Assembly (NCBI GenBank): GCA_028023455.1
Contig: JAQFVV010012497.1
Span: 124,001 to 188,000 of the forward strand
Source of the DNA: Epiperipatus broadwayi
Lineage: Eukaryota > Onychophora > Udeonychophora > Euonychophora > Peripatidae
Length of the DNA stretch: 64,000 nt
Reading direction: 5' to 3'
Shown here: piece by piece, positions 23,321 to 33,912 of the stretch
Position numbering within the stretch: the stretch's first letter is position 1
How the letters are laid out: each line of letters begins with the position of its first letter
The notes under the pieces: generated by a model
What the model was told of the DNA's origin: nothing
The model's database searches: none
The model's input: only the letters and a program-made list of their open reading frames with translations
Made by a program: the position numbers and the translations under genes

Positions 23321-24620
23321 TGATATTTTACCATATACCTGAAAAAGAGAGTCTATAGAGTGATGGGAGATGTGTGGTTAAAAATAGAGAAATTTTTTTT
23401 AGTAAAATTTTTTTTTTCAGTAAAAATTTTTTTTTGTCTTACAAAATTTTCTTGGCCAAACATTCTTATTTTAGATGATGATGTTTAATATGATTTAATC
23501 TTTCATTGATGATGATAAAATGGGTACAGCCATAAAACAGCTTAGTTTTTTTTTATCAATTTTGAAAATAGAGATGAATATCACAACTTAAGACAAAGGT
23601 GAAATAAATAATAGATTTTTTTTGTGGAACATTAAAATAATTTATTGCCAGATAGGATAGGCATAGTAATAGTGATGAATTATGGAATAGTAGTCTCATG
23701 TGTGTTTGGGGAGTTCATTTTGTAAAAAGTCTATGATTTTAGAGGTTTGATTGGATGGTTGATCGTTGGAGTTTGGTTGGTTAGATTGCAGTTTTGATGA
23801 TGAGTGAGGAGTTTTGTCATTGCCTTGAGAATGCTATGTATTTCGTGTAACTTATGAATGATCAAACCCATTCACTGCTCCAACCCAATTTATATGTTAT
23901 CTTTATTTTATCATGAAGCAGTTAACAGCAGACCTGCCATGATACCAGCCTATAAGTCTCCAAGAGAGAGAGCATGGCATAGTTTTCCAATCAAGTTCAT
24001 ATGTTATTCTTATTTTATCATGAAGCAGTTAACAGTAGTCCTGCCATGATATCAGCCTATAAGTCTCCAAGAGAGAGAGCAAGGTTTCGTTTTTGTAGTC
24101 TAAAATAAGCAGGGCATTCCTTGATACTTGCCACATAAGACTCCAAGAGAGAGAGCAAGGCATAGTTTATCTATCTTAGCCCCTAAGACTTAAAAGTTCT
24201 TTTATTGCAACAGAGTTTGCTTCATTCAATCAAGGGTTGTGGTAGTTAATAGTGATCGAATTGGGATGATCTTCTGAGTGCTCGTGATGCATTGTGTGAT
24301 TATAGTGCTGTGACTGAATTCTTTTATTTATCTCAAGATTGTGAACTGCTAGTCATTCTGTGGACTGTCAATATCTGTCGGATTTCTGGGAAAATGGATG
24401 AATGTATAATTTGGGCTATTACAGACAGACATGCACTATAGATTATTGTTGTGTAGTTCATTAAATAAGGATATTAACAATTTTTTTTGTTGTATTTGTA
24501 ATGCATAATAAGGTGAAAATCAAATCAATCAGTTGGTCAGAATAGGTGTCAGACAGGGAGAAGATGTGTGGATTTCTGATGGTCAGGGAAGTACAGATGG
24601 GATATACATAGTTTTATAAC
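23321..24620 (+). other. Leader with 107-bp tandem duplication
   Basis: Non-coding leader between PBS and ORF. A unit containing 'tcatgaagcagttaacag', 'cctgccatgat' and 'agtctccaagagagagagc' occurs at about 23890-23996 and again at about 23997-24103 (period 107), with a third partial copy at about 24125-24170. A related single-copy version sits in the leader of the 2.5-8.2 kb element. Confidence 0.6.
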
Positions 24621-26345
24621 ATGAGTGAACTAAATTATAGTATGGAAGAGGTTATGGAAGAGGAAGGTGCCCCAATACCAGGAATCAGTGATCGTTTTCA
24701 TACTGAAGCTCAAGAAAAAGAGGAAATAGAGGGAAATGCCTTTAATGTTAGTAGCAGTAATACAGCCTCAAGGGTGGGAGTAGATGAGGAGTCAGAAGTG
24801 GGCCAGGCTCAAATAGCAAAGATGGCATCATCAGACATGGACATGATAATGCAGATGCTCAGAAGTATGAGAGAAGATAGTAAGCAAAGTACGGTAAACC
24901 TAGAACAAAAGATAGAGAAAAATAATAAAAGTATGGTAAATCTAGAACAAAAGATAGAGAGTCTAAGAGAAGATAGTAAGCAAAGTATAGAAAATCTAAG
25001 AGAAAATAGTAAGCACAGTATAATAAGTATAGAGAGTCTAAGAGAAGATAGTAAGCACAGTATAATAAGCATAGAGAGTCTAAGAGAAGATAGTAAGCAA
25101 AGGATGGAAAATCTAGGACAAAGGATATGTCAATCCATAGAGAGCATAATAGAAGGTAGTCAAAGATCACTAGTGTTAAAAGATAAGCTAGATTGTCAGA
25201 CTACTGATAATAGAGAAAGGAGCGAGAGATTAGAGGAAGAAATAGGTAAATCAGCTAATATACTGATAGAGGAGAGTAGATCACAAGAAGTGGAAAGGCC
25301 AATAGTAGCCATAAAATCTAATCTCTCAGTAAAAAGAGTAAATGAGATGATGACCAAAGAGCAGATTGGGATAGATCATGAAGTGAAAAGAAGGAAAAGA
25401 GAGTTGGAGGAAAAACTTCATGCATCCAATAAGATTATTGATTTAAGAGAGGCAATAAGGGAGATGAAACCAGTTATTTTAGAAAGAGAGCAAAAGTTTC
25501 AACAGTCTGTAGTTCTCAATCTAGTAACAAACCAGCATGTGTGGTTTCAAAAATCTGTCTTCTTAAATAGATTGGAGATACCTTATATATGGTATAGAGA
25601 GGCAATCTCTCTGAAAAACGTAAATGTCCAAATCAATCTGAAAAATTTAACTGCTCTGGAAAAGTCAAAAATAAGTTATATCTGGTACAGAGAGGCAATC
25701 TCTCTGAAAAATGTAAATGTCCAGTGTGTATCAGACAGAGAATCAATCTTTCTGAAAAATTTAAATGCTCTGTTAAATTTAAGTGTGCCTTATATTTGGT
25801 ACAAAGAGTCCACCTTTTTAGAGAGTTTAAAAATAAATTATACATGGCACAGAGAATCAACCTCTCTGGAAGATTTAAGGATGAATTATATATGGTACAA
25901 AGAGTCCACCTTTTTAGAGAGTTTAAAAATAAATTATACATGGCACAGAGAGTCAATCTCTCTGAAGAGTTTAAATGTCCATTATATATGGTACAAAGAA
26001 TCCACCTTTCTAGAAAATTTAAAAATAAATTATACGTGGCCCAGAGAATCAATCTCTCTGGAAGATGTAAGGATAAATGATATCTGGTATAAAAAGCCAA
26101 CCTCTCTAGAAAACTTCAAAGTGCCTTATGTATGGTATAGAGAGTCAATCTCTCTGAAAAACTTCAAGGCATATTATGTATGGTACCAAGAGTCCATATT
26201 TCTAAATGGAGTTTGTAATAGGAGGTTATATAAAATAATTCCTCCAGATATGTTTTATAAATATCCAGTCAAGATGAAAAATGGAAATATTAAAAAGGGA
26301 CTGGATGTACAGGTGCATTTTTATGCAGACCACAATATGGTTTGA
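24621..26345 (+). CDS. Retroelement-encoded ORF with coiled coil and 16-residue tandem repeats
   Basis: An intact 574-codon ORF, the only long one in the window. Residues 1-72: acidic, low complexity. Residues about 73-180: Gag-like coiled coil made of imperfect repeats such as SIESLREDSKHSII. Residues about 180-300: charged helical region with no recognisable capsid motif. Residues about 306-534: about 13 tandem copies of a 16-residue unit, e.g. YIWYKESTFLESLKIN alternating with YTWHRESISLEDVRIN. Trp at position 3 and Leu at position 10 are nearly invariant, and part of the array has a 32-residue super-period. Residues about 535-574: RRLYKIIPPDMFYKYP... with no family match that I recognise. 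It lies between PBS and polypurine tract of an LTR element that lacks protease, RT, RNase H and the integrase core. I infer a Gag N-terminus joined to expanded repeats by internal deletion. The function of the repeats is unknown. The repeat DNA (48-bp unit) is open in several frames, which explains overlapping ORFs on both strands. Confidence 0.7.
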   Translation: MSELNYSMEEVMEEEGAPIPGISDRFHTEAQEKEEIEGNAFNVSSSNTASRVGVDEESEVGQAQIAKMASSDMDMIMQMLRSMREDSKQSTVNLEQKIEKNNKSMVNLEQKIESLREDSKQSIENLRENSKHSIISIESLREDSKHSIISIESLREDSKQRMENLGQRICQSIESIIEGSQRSLVLKDKLDCQTTDNRERSERLEEEIGKSANILIEESRSQEVERPIVAIKSNLSVKRVNEMMTKEQIGIDHEVKRRKRELEEKLHASNKIIDLREAIREMKPVILEREQKFQQSVVLNLVTNQHVWFQKSVFLNRLEIPYIWYREAISLKNVNVQINLKNLTALEKSKISYIWYREAISLKNVNVQCVSDRESIFLKNLNALLNLSVPYIWYKESTFLESLKINYTWHRESTSLEDLRMNYIWYKESTFLESLKINYTWHRESISLKSLNVHYIWYKESTFLENLKINYTWPRESISLEDVRINDIWYKKPTSLENFKVPYVWYRESISLKNFKAYYVWYQESIFLNGVCNRRLYKIIPPDMFYKYPVKMKNGNIKKGLDVQVHFYADHNMV

Positions 26346-26469
26346 AAAGAAAAAGCCATTCCAAATTACCAAGAAAATAGGGGAGAATGCCTTTATGCTT
26401 GCTGCTCTGGATGGGAATAAGGGAACCTATAATGCTAGGAGTTTGATCCCTTATACTTCAGCAGAATAG
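26310..26469 (+). pseudogene. Integrase C-terminal tail remnant
   Basis: In the frame starting at 26281, residues from about 22 read FEKKKPFQITKKIGENAFML and then GTYNARSLIPY. This is the end of a Ty3/gypsy-type integrase, where a 'GP[FY].[IV]..[IKL]G' module precedes a terminal 'YN.RSL.PY' motif. It is shifted one frame from the end of the 574-codon ORF, whose stop lies inside it. That suggests a deletion joined gag to the very end of pol, followed by a frameshift. Ends 180 bp before the polypurine tract, the expected place. Confidence 0.55.
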
Positions 26470-26643
26470 CCTGGCAAGATCTCCAAATAAATTACTTTTA
26501 GGTTTTCTAATGAAAAATATATTTAGCAGTAGTTAATTTTTTTATATATATTATAAGTGTTTATTATTATTAGTGTATTTATTAGTTAGGATTTTTTTTT
26601 TTTTAAATATAGTTAAAACAAAAGTGCTGATGATTTTATCCGA

Positions 26644-26656
26644 AGGGGGAGAAAGT
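26644..26656 (+). other. Polypurine tract
   Basis: aagggggagaaag directly precedes the 3' LTR start TTGTGCC. A G-rich purine run here is the plus-strand primer site of LTR retroelements. Confidence 0.7.
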
Positions 26657-26914
26657 TGTGCCATTACAATTTGGTCACTAGCCAAATTTATAGTAATGTG
26701 CATGTAGAAAAGGTCAAACAAAATCATCATCACAATTTTATATAACCATAAAGGAAGTTGTAGGGCATCCAAGTTTAATCACCTCATGTGATTTCCATCA
26801 TAGATTTCATATAATACTTGTTATTTTAATTTGTTTATAATTCTTATGATCATTCTATGGACTACTCAGGTATGGTAATATCTTTTTTTTGATTCATTCA
26901 TTTATTAGATTACA
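26657..26914 (+). repeat. 3' LTR of the 574-codon-ORF element
   Basis: 258 bp, TGTGCCATTACAATTTGGTC ... TTAGATTACA. Follows the polypurine tract and is followed by the second copy of the 55-bp repeat. Its first part is near-identical to the 5' LTR. Confidence 0.75.
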
Positions 26915-26969
26915 ATATATATATAATATTCATCAAATAATTTTTAAACAGATTATTACATTTGGAATT
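26915..26969 (+). repeat. 55-bp flanking direct repeat, right copy
   Basis: Perfect copy of 22873-22927, starting immediately after the 3' LTR end TTACA and continuing into unrelated 'taccgatg'. Confidence 0.85.
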
Positions 26970-28930
26970 TACCGATGTATAAATAAAACTTAATCAATAT
27001 TTTTTAAATTATTATCTGACTTTATAAATTATTTATCTTAAACGTAGTACTTTAAAAAAATCATTTATCTTTAAAAGATTTATTGTAACTCGAGTTGTTG
27101 CTATGCAGACGCTTTTATAGAATTATGGATCATAATTGGATTACAAGAATTAATCTAGATTTTTTTATGATACGCTAGATCTGAAGGGAATATTAACATA
27201 TGATGTTTCTTAATCATTTTAATACAAATAAAACTTCATTAAACAAATAATAACAAGGTATCGAAAGATATTTTCTTTTAAAATGTTTTACGCTTTCGTT
27301 ATTTATATACTTATATAAGAGAAAATTTAATACATATTAATTGTATTCAGAAATCCGACAAATTAGCAACTTTAATTTTTAATCCTGTATAATCTCTATG
27401 TGGTGCAATTTTCAAATGTTTTGTCTTTATCAGTTTCTCTTTTACCTCAATCTTATCACAATCATCCACTAGTACAGGAATTCGAACCACTTTTCTCGCA
27501 ATGCATAAATTTCATGTACAATCTCTACTTTTCAAATCGGTTGAAGTATTGAACAGCTTGATACCTTTCATTATACCAATTCTTATCTTGTATGAAGAAT
27601 AGATCGATATAAATTTCTAACCACTTTTAAAACATTGTGGAATTGTTAAATCATTGCATTATAGATATTTTTCATATTTATTTTTTTTTTCATTTTTATT
27701 CGTGCCTCTGTCATTTCAATTTTTCATATTGCAAACATCTACCAATACAAAAAACAATCCTCTCTGAGAGCTGTTTTGTTAAATGGTGGATGAAGTTGAA
27801 ATAAAAAAGGCACTGATTAAAAAATGAAAATATAAACAATCTGTTTTATATTAATAAAACATTCTTTAAATAGCACTTTATTTATATGTTTATTAAAATA
27901 CTATATAATGATTTCTACTTGATATTTGTCTTATGTGGACAGTTTTTAATATTTATTGTGCAATTTGTTAATTAATTGAATGATTACATTTTATTTATTT
28001 TTTAAAATGTATTCTTTATTTTAATAATAAACATATTTGCAGAGAATAAATTTACAATTTTTTTTTTCCAGATACAAAACAATGTGATACCAAATATGTT
28101 TAATGGCTTCTTTTTATGTCTTAATTCATAATCGTTCCCAAGATCTTTGTCTTAACAAGTCCTTTGTATAAGTTATTCTCTTTACAAAGAAATTTTTATA
28201 TAATTAAAGAGAGTTTTTAAAAAAATTATACATAAGCTGTCTTTTCAGAGAATTGTCTAAGAAACCTATCATCTTATTTACAAACATCTTATTTTGAATG
28301 CTAATCTTTAGGAACAAAAGCAAAAAATGCAAAATACATTATAATAATGTGAATTTCATTATAAAATTGATTTCAAAAGAGATTTTATACATGAATAAAT
28401 AAAATGAAGTTTTAGAGACTGACAACTTCGATCATTTTAATCAATTTTTTTTTTTTTTAAGTTTTAATTAGAGGAAACTAAAGTCAAACTTAGAAAGAAA
28501 AAAAAAGGAATACGTGGCATTGACATAAGAGCATATAATATCATAAAAAAGAATTTGGGAAGATTTAAAATAATTTCAGTTCTATTTAGTTATATGTTTT
28601 TTTACATTCTTTTCTGAAGATAAGTACACTAGCTAAATAATAATCCCTTAATATATTTGATTTTAAAATCTCAATATTCAGAAGTTACATAAACCATAAT
28701 CAACCTGATAATTTTGAAGTTTCATTCCATTTATTTAATATGTAATAACTCATAATAATATTATACAAAGCATTCTCAATTTGAAAAAAAAAAAATGGAT
28801 CATTTGTCTAAGAAGCATTATTTCCAACAATTTAAAATTATCATATATTATAACACAGCAAATCTACAATCACTTTTTTTAAATATATATGTTCTACAAA
28901 AATATCAACAAATTAAAAATCCTTTTTTTT
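26970..28930. other. AT-rich filler
   Basis: No ORF or repeat recognised. Long T runs occur at about 27680 and 28445. Confidence 0.5.
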
Positions 28931-29535
28931 TTTTTCAAAAACTTTATTTTTTAATATCAATACTGAACATATATTTATGTAATACAAAACTCCAACGTTT
29001 CAACTGTTTTTATCTTTATACAGTCATTTCCAAGGATCTGCAACAATAATATAAAATACATATTTATAAATAAAACTCAATTACATAAATACCTTCATCT
29101 TACATTAACATAAACAGTAACAAACATATTAAACATACATAATTATATTTTACTTACATCTCTCTCCCACTGCTATTTTTTATTACTTTTTCTTTTACAT
29201 TATTTAATTACAAATCTGTCTTAAAATCACCCAAGAAACTTTTTATACAAATTTAAAAACCAACTCTAATTTCAAATAACCTCTCCCTTTTTTTAAATTT
29301 TATCTAAAACCCATCTCAAAAACTACATTCCTAAACTATAGCTTTAAATGATATAAAACAAATATAAACATCTTTTTTTATACAAAAAAAACCTTTAACA
29401 ATTTACCTAAACCTATTTAAACATTCATTTTAATTATACATTATTTTAGATTCCTTATGTAAACAAGATATTTATTTTATATAGCGCGATGTTTTATAAA
29501 CTGTATTAGATTCCTTATCTATGCCATTAAAGTTA
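28931..29535 (-). mobile_element. Penelope-like 3' UTR, inverted truncated copy
   Basis: Inverted complement of 29955-30500 over more than 500 bp, with moderate divergence. At its inner end the minus strand still encodes the last residues NGIDKES of the GIY-YIG-like ORF found in the right-hand copy. It is therefore a 5'-truncated copy in opposite orientation. It is interrupted by a 47-bp insertion (29459-29505) bracketed by the 13-mer ttagattccttat. Confidence 0.65.
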
Positions 29536-30500
29536 TTGATCAATTATGTAATAAAAAAATATTAAAAGAATAATAAAGAAGAGAAACAATGGGGAAAATG
29601 TAAATAATTTTATATATAATAGTTATAATGTTTCTAGAGATACTTTTATGAAGATTAAAAAGATTATAAAAAATATAAATAATAAATACAAGGAGGAAAG
29701 TAGGTTAATTATTAAACCTGTATATAAAAAGAAATTGAATTTAGGAAATATAATTAATGATACAAAAAATATAGAATACATTAAAAACTAGACTTAGACA
29801 ACATTTATATGACAAAAATTCAAATATTTACATACATTGTAAAGTTTTAGGTCATAAAGAATTTAATATTAAAATGTTGGAAAGGGTTAAAGATTACAGG
29901 GAAAGGATGATAAAAGAATATTTTTACATTAAAAAAAACATCCTATTTTAAATAGAATTAATGGAATAGATAAGGAATCTAAAATAATGTATAATTAAAA
30001 TCAATGTTTAAACAGGTTTAGGTAAATTGTTAAAAGTTTTTTTGTATATAAAAAAAGATGTTTATATTTGTTTTATATTCATTTAAAGCTATAATTTAGG
30101 AATGTAGTTTTTGAGATGGGTTTTAGATAAGATTTTAAAAAAGGGGGAGGTTATTTGAAATTAGGGTTGGTTTTTAAATTTGTATAAAAAGTTTCTTGGA
30201 TGATTTTAAGACAGATTTGTAATTAAATAATGTAAAAGAAAGAGTAATAAAAAATAGCAGTGAGAGAGAGATGTAAGTAAAATATAATTATGTATGTTTA
30301 ATATGTTTGTTACTGTTTATGTTAATGTAAGATGAAGGTATTTATGTAATTGAGGTTTATTTATAAATATGTATTTCATATTGTTGTTGCAGATCCTTGA
30401 AAATGACTGTATGAAGATAAAAACAGTTGAAACGGAGTTTTGTATTATATAAATATATGTTCAGTATTGATATTAAAAAATAAGGTTTTTGAAAAGAAAA
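29536..30500 (+). pseudogene. Penelope-like element 3' end (GIY-YIG region remnant)
   Basis: About 29640-29780 reads KKLNLGNIINDTKN, resembling the region after the RT in Penelope-like elements. At 29784-29939 a 52-codon open stretch reads KTRLRQHLYDKNSNIYIHC, then HKEFNIKMLERV, RERMIKEYFYIKK and, after a frameshift, ILNRINGID. The pattern 'K.RL.QH', 'H.F....L', 'R...E...I', 'LNR..G' is that of the second half of a GIY-YIG endonuclease at the C-terminus of Penelope-like ORFs. The GIY and YIG strands themselves are not present. The 3' UTR (to about 30500) contains a stem ACTGT...ACAGT followed by GAAACG. Confidence 0.6.
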
Positions 30501-31410
30501 AGGAGAATGATTTTTAATTTGTTGATAATTTAAAATTATTAACTCAAAAAATATTCAATATTATTAGTATATAAAAAAACACAAAAAGGCATTTTTTATT
30601 TTAAGAGATTACTGATAGTTTAGCAAATGAAATTTTATTCAAACATCAAATACTCCTTCATTTTATTGTACTAAAACAATTATCTTTGTTTAATAATTTA
30701 ATCTACATATCCCAGATTCATCATGAATCTGGTAGCACTCAACTGAATGAATATCCTATCAAAATTGGTGATTTTTTTATAATATAAATCTTTTGATTCA
30801 TGGATATTTTGAAATGAATATAAAGAACTGAAAAAATATATTTAGGTAAAATCAAATGCTACCCCTGCTACAACCATTATTTATCATAATCATCTAGGTC
30901 TAACTGTGAATATATCAATTAAGTCTATTAATTTTTTGTTAATTAGAATGGATTCTAGATGGATGTGTTTTAAAATTGGACTGTGATATCTAAAAATGAG
31001 AGGATTGAGTAAAAAAAATTAAAAATCACAGAAAATTAATCTTTAACTGAAGTTTAAAGTTTATATCTGTGCTAGAGATAATCTCTAGTTTCGAAAATGA
31101 TTAGTAATAATCATTTGTGTATTTATCTGAAATGGATGGCATCAAAGTTGTGAGTGGAGGGAGTTTGACAATGAAAATGTAACAATTTACTCTAGATAAA
31201 TACTTTGCATATAATAGAGATATATATGAGAGATAGTGACCTGGATCAACTGATGAGTGCTGGTTCAGCATGAAATGCATCTTGGGGGTCATTTGTCTTT
31301 TATTGTATCTTTATTTATATGAATTTAAAAAGAATGGGGAAGTTTGGAAGTGTTTATTATATCTATAAAAATTTTATAATTGTTACAATTTTCAGTCTAA
31401 TATATTATAA
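30501..31410. other. AT-rich filler
   Basis: Nothing recognised. Confidence 0.45.
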
Positions 31411-32215
31411 TGCTAGAATGAAGATCTCAATCTAGAGACATTTTTCATTATAATATTTATAATATTTTGTGTTTTGTTGTTTCTATTTTATTAAAAAAAA
31501 ATATTGGTACAATAAGATTAACAAATACTTTAGTTAAAATCCTTAATTATTTCAGTTATGTTAATGTAATAAACATGTGTAAATGTTAATCATGATCACA
31601 TGCATAAACTATTATATTTTATTTGGATTGTTGAGTATTGTCATTGTTAAAGTTTTGTTGGTATAATTAGATAAGAGAAAGGAATTTATGTTAATATAAT
31701 CATATAAATTCCAACTCTTATCTATAAATTGAAGAATGTTAATTAATTTTTCTCTTTATAGTTAACAAAACTTTAATTTGAATAAATGTAATTATAGAGA
31801 AAGGAGGCATGGGGTAAAATGACTTTAAAACCTTGTAGTAATAATTAAAAGAAAAATGTTTGGTGGTAATTAGTTTCAGTGGAAGTTGAGCAGCTAGTTT
31901 GTGAGAATAAAGATTGCAGGGCATTTTATTGTTTAAAATAACATATAGCTTTCGTGGAGAACACTGTGCTAATTTTGGAAAGAAAAAAAATTTGTTTGTG
32001 AAATTGAACTATGATTGATTGTTTTCAAAATCTGAAGAAATGGAAAATAACATGGTAGATGAAATTTAACATATGCCCACCTAAAGCCTGAAGCCATGTG
32101 GAACTGTCTACAATCAAACCAATGAAGGTAATGCCCTATAAAGAATATAAATATGAAATGAGATCCAAAAAACTGTCTTGAAATCAACATGTACCTGGGA
32201 TTTAAATAAATTACA
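31411..32215 (+). repeat. 0.8-kb direct repeat / LTR, left copy
   Basis: Direct repeat of 33913-34762. Starts TGCTAGAATGAAGATCTC (right copy TGTTAGAATAGAGATCTC) and ends near 'acctgggatttaaat'; in this copy 'aaattaca' follows. Long shared blocks include 'ggaatttatgttaatataat', 'ttggtggtaattagtttcag' and 'cctgaagccatgtggaact'. TG at the start and the Gag remnant between the copies argue for LTRs. Against this, no TGG-type primer-binding site follows, and the next ATG is only 24 bases downstream. Confidence 0.6.
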
Positions 32216-32238
32216 ACAGAAAAGTGAGATGAAATTTA

Positions 32239-33560
32239 ATGGATAAAAACTTCAGTGAAATTCAACAAAAAACTGATGAGAAATTCCAAGTAATGAAATG
32301 TGAAGAAAGATTTAAAGATGCACAATTAACTATGAGAGAAATATATGAGAAAATGAGGGCAGGAAGTACAGATAAAATTAATAATTTGTTTAAAGATTGG
32401 GATAAGGGATTTAATAAAATTAAAAAAAGCAGGAGAAGAAGGAAGAAAAGATTAAATATTTAACTTCACAAGTTGTAGAAAATAAAAATGAAAGTGATCA
32501 ATCAAGGATGAAGTTGCAAAAAAATGTGGACAATCTGAATATAAAAATTAGAGATTTAAAAGTTATAACTGATAAATTAGTCAGGGGGAAAAAGACTTTA
32601 ATCTATAGAATGAATGAAATAGAGGTAAAGGCAGTGAGACAGATGAAACAAAAGTATAAGATAAGAAATGATTCCGAGTATGCAAGAAAAAAGAATGATG
32701 GAATTTTAAAACCAGATATCACTAACCATGGTGTCACACAGGCTAATATTAATCAGTTTTTAAAAATTTAGAGTATTCAGAGGTCAAGATGGTGAATCAT
32801 CCATTGAACATCTGAATAGCTTGGAAAGATATTTTAATTAATAAAATGACAGAAGAATATAAGCTGGTCATTGTCTGTAGTCACAAGCTGATGTTCAAGC
32901 TTGATGGAACTCATTATTTTAACAACTAGTAACATTTAGTGATTATAGAGAGGCATGGGTGAAAACTTTTGGTCAGAAGATGTCAAGAGGTTATTAAGTA
33001 GTAAATAATACAAGAAAGATTTCATGCAGGAGGTGCAGAAGGCTATTCTAAATTCTTTAGGAGGCAGGTGGTCAAGTTAAGAACTTTGGATGCTCGTTAT
33101 TTGTCTGAGAATCAGATTATAAGAATAATTTGTCATAATTTGCCTTTTAGAATTGAACAAATGATTCTGAGCATTGATAGAAAAACAATTGAGCAGGTAG
33201 TGGATTTTCTAAATGCAGTTGATATGAGCCAACATAAACACAAATAAGCATGAGGAAAAGTCTCACAACCCTATGTATATTAATGCATTAGAAGTGTAGA
33301 GGAAAAGTGATGATATACCATGATATAGAAGAAAAAAGAGATCAACACAGGTGATATGCATATTGGGAAATGGTTCTAATATGAGTGATAGAAATTATCA
33401 GTGGGCACCTAGGAACCCTCAAAAAAAGAGGATCACCAAAAATAATCTGGATGGAGAGATTAATGCAACCAACAAAAAACCCAGCCAAGATTCCCATCCC
33501 CAGAACCATCAACTAATTATAAAAAGAGAGAACCTGATTTTAATTGGTATGACTTAGGAT
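32239..33560 (+). pseudogene. Gag pseudogene of an LTR-type retroelement
   Basis: Broken into frames. 32239-32463: a coiled-coil segment (MDKNFSEIQQKTDEKFQVMK start). 32508-32771: further helical sequence. Then a capsid-like region: FRGQDGESSIEHLNSLERYF at about 32772-32840, VTFSDYREAW at about 32930-32960, and at about 33055-33240 the readable stretch RTLDARYLSENQIIRII and IEQVVDFLNAVDMSQ. The spacing (F.G..G....FL...E.yf, then an aromatic W, then a Leu-rich helical end) is that of Retrotrans_gag-type capsids. 33351-33557: basic tail. No zinc knuckle, protease or RT follows before the right-hand repeat. Confidence 0.6.
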
Positions 33561-33912
33561 TTGCCCTTTTGATTCTTAGAATAATATGAAATAAAAAAAA
33601 CCATATAATGTACCAAATAATATAATGTCTAGCTAATAAGTCCATGAAGCATGGCTAGCAAGACAATAAAATATAAGAATAGATAGAATAGTTAAGAGAA
33701 TAGTTTGTAATTGAGTAACTGTGAAGTCATTTTATTACCCAAGTGATTTCATAATGACACTGATGGTAGGAAATAATAGAGTAGCATGTAGGGTTTATAA
33801 ATCGCCATAGATCAACTTAGCATGGTTCTAATATTAGAATCCAATACATGTTGGAAAGAAATAATAGAAATAGATATTTTATCATTTTCTGCCTCTTGGA
33901 GAGGTTTTATAA
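33561..33912. other. Interior between Gag remnant and right LTR
   Basis: No ORF. No G-rich polypurine tract; only 'ttggagaggttttataa' precedes the right repeat. Confidence 0.4.

Noticed and set aside
24809-26100. Antisense and +2-frame ORFs overlapping the 574-codon ORF
   Set aside because: The 48-bp tandem unit lacks stops in several frames, so the open frames follow automatically from the repeat.
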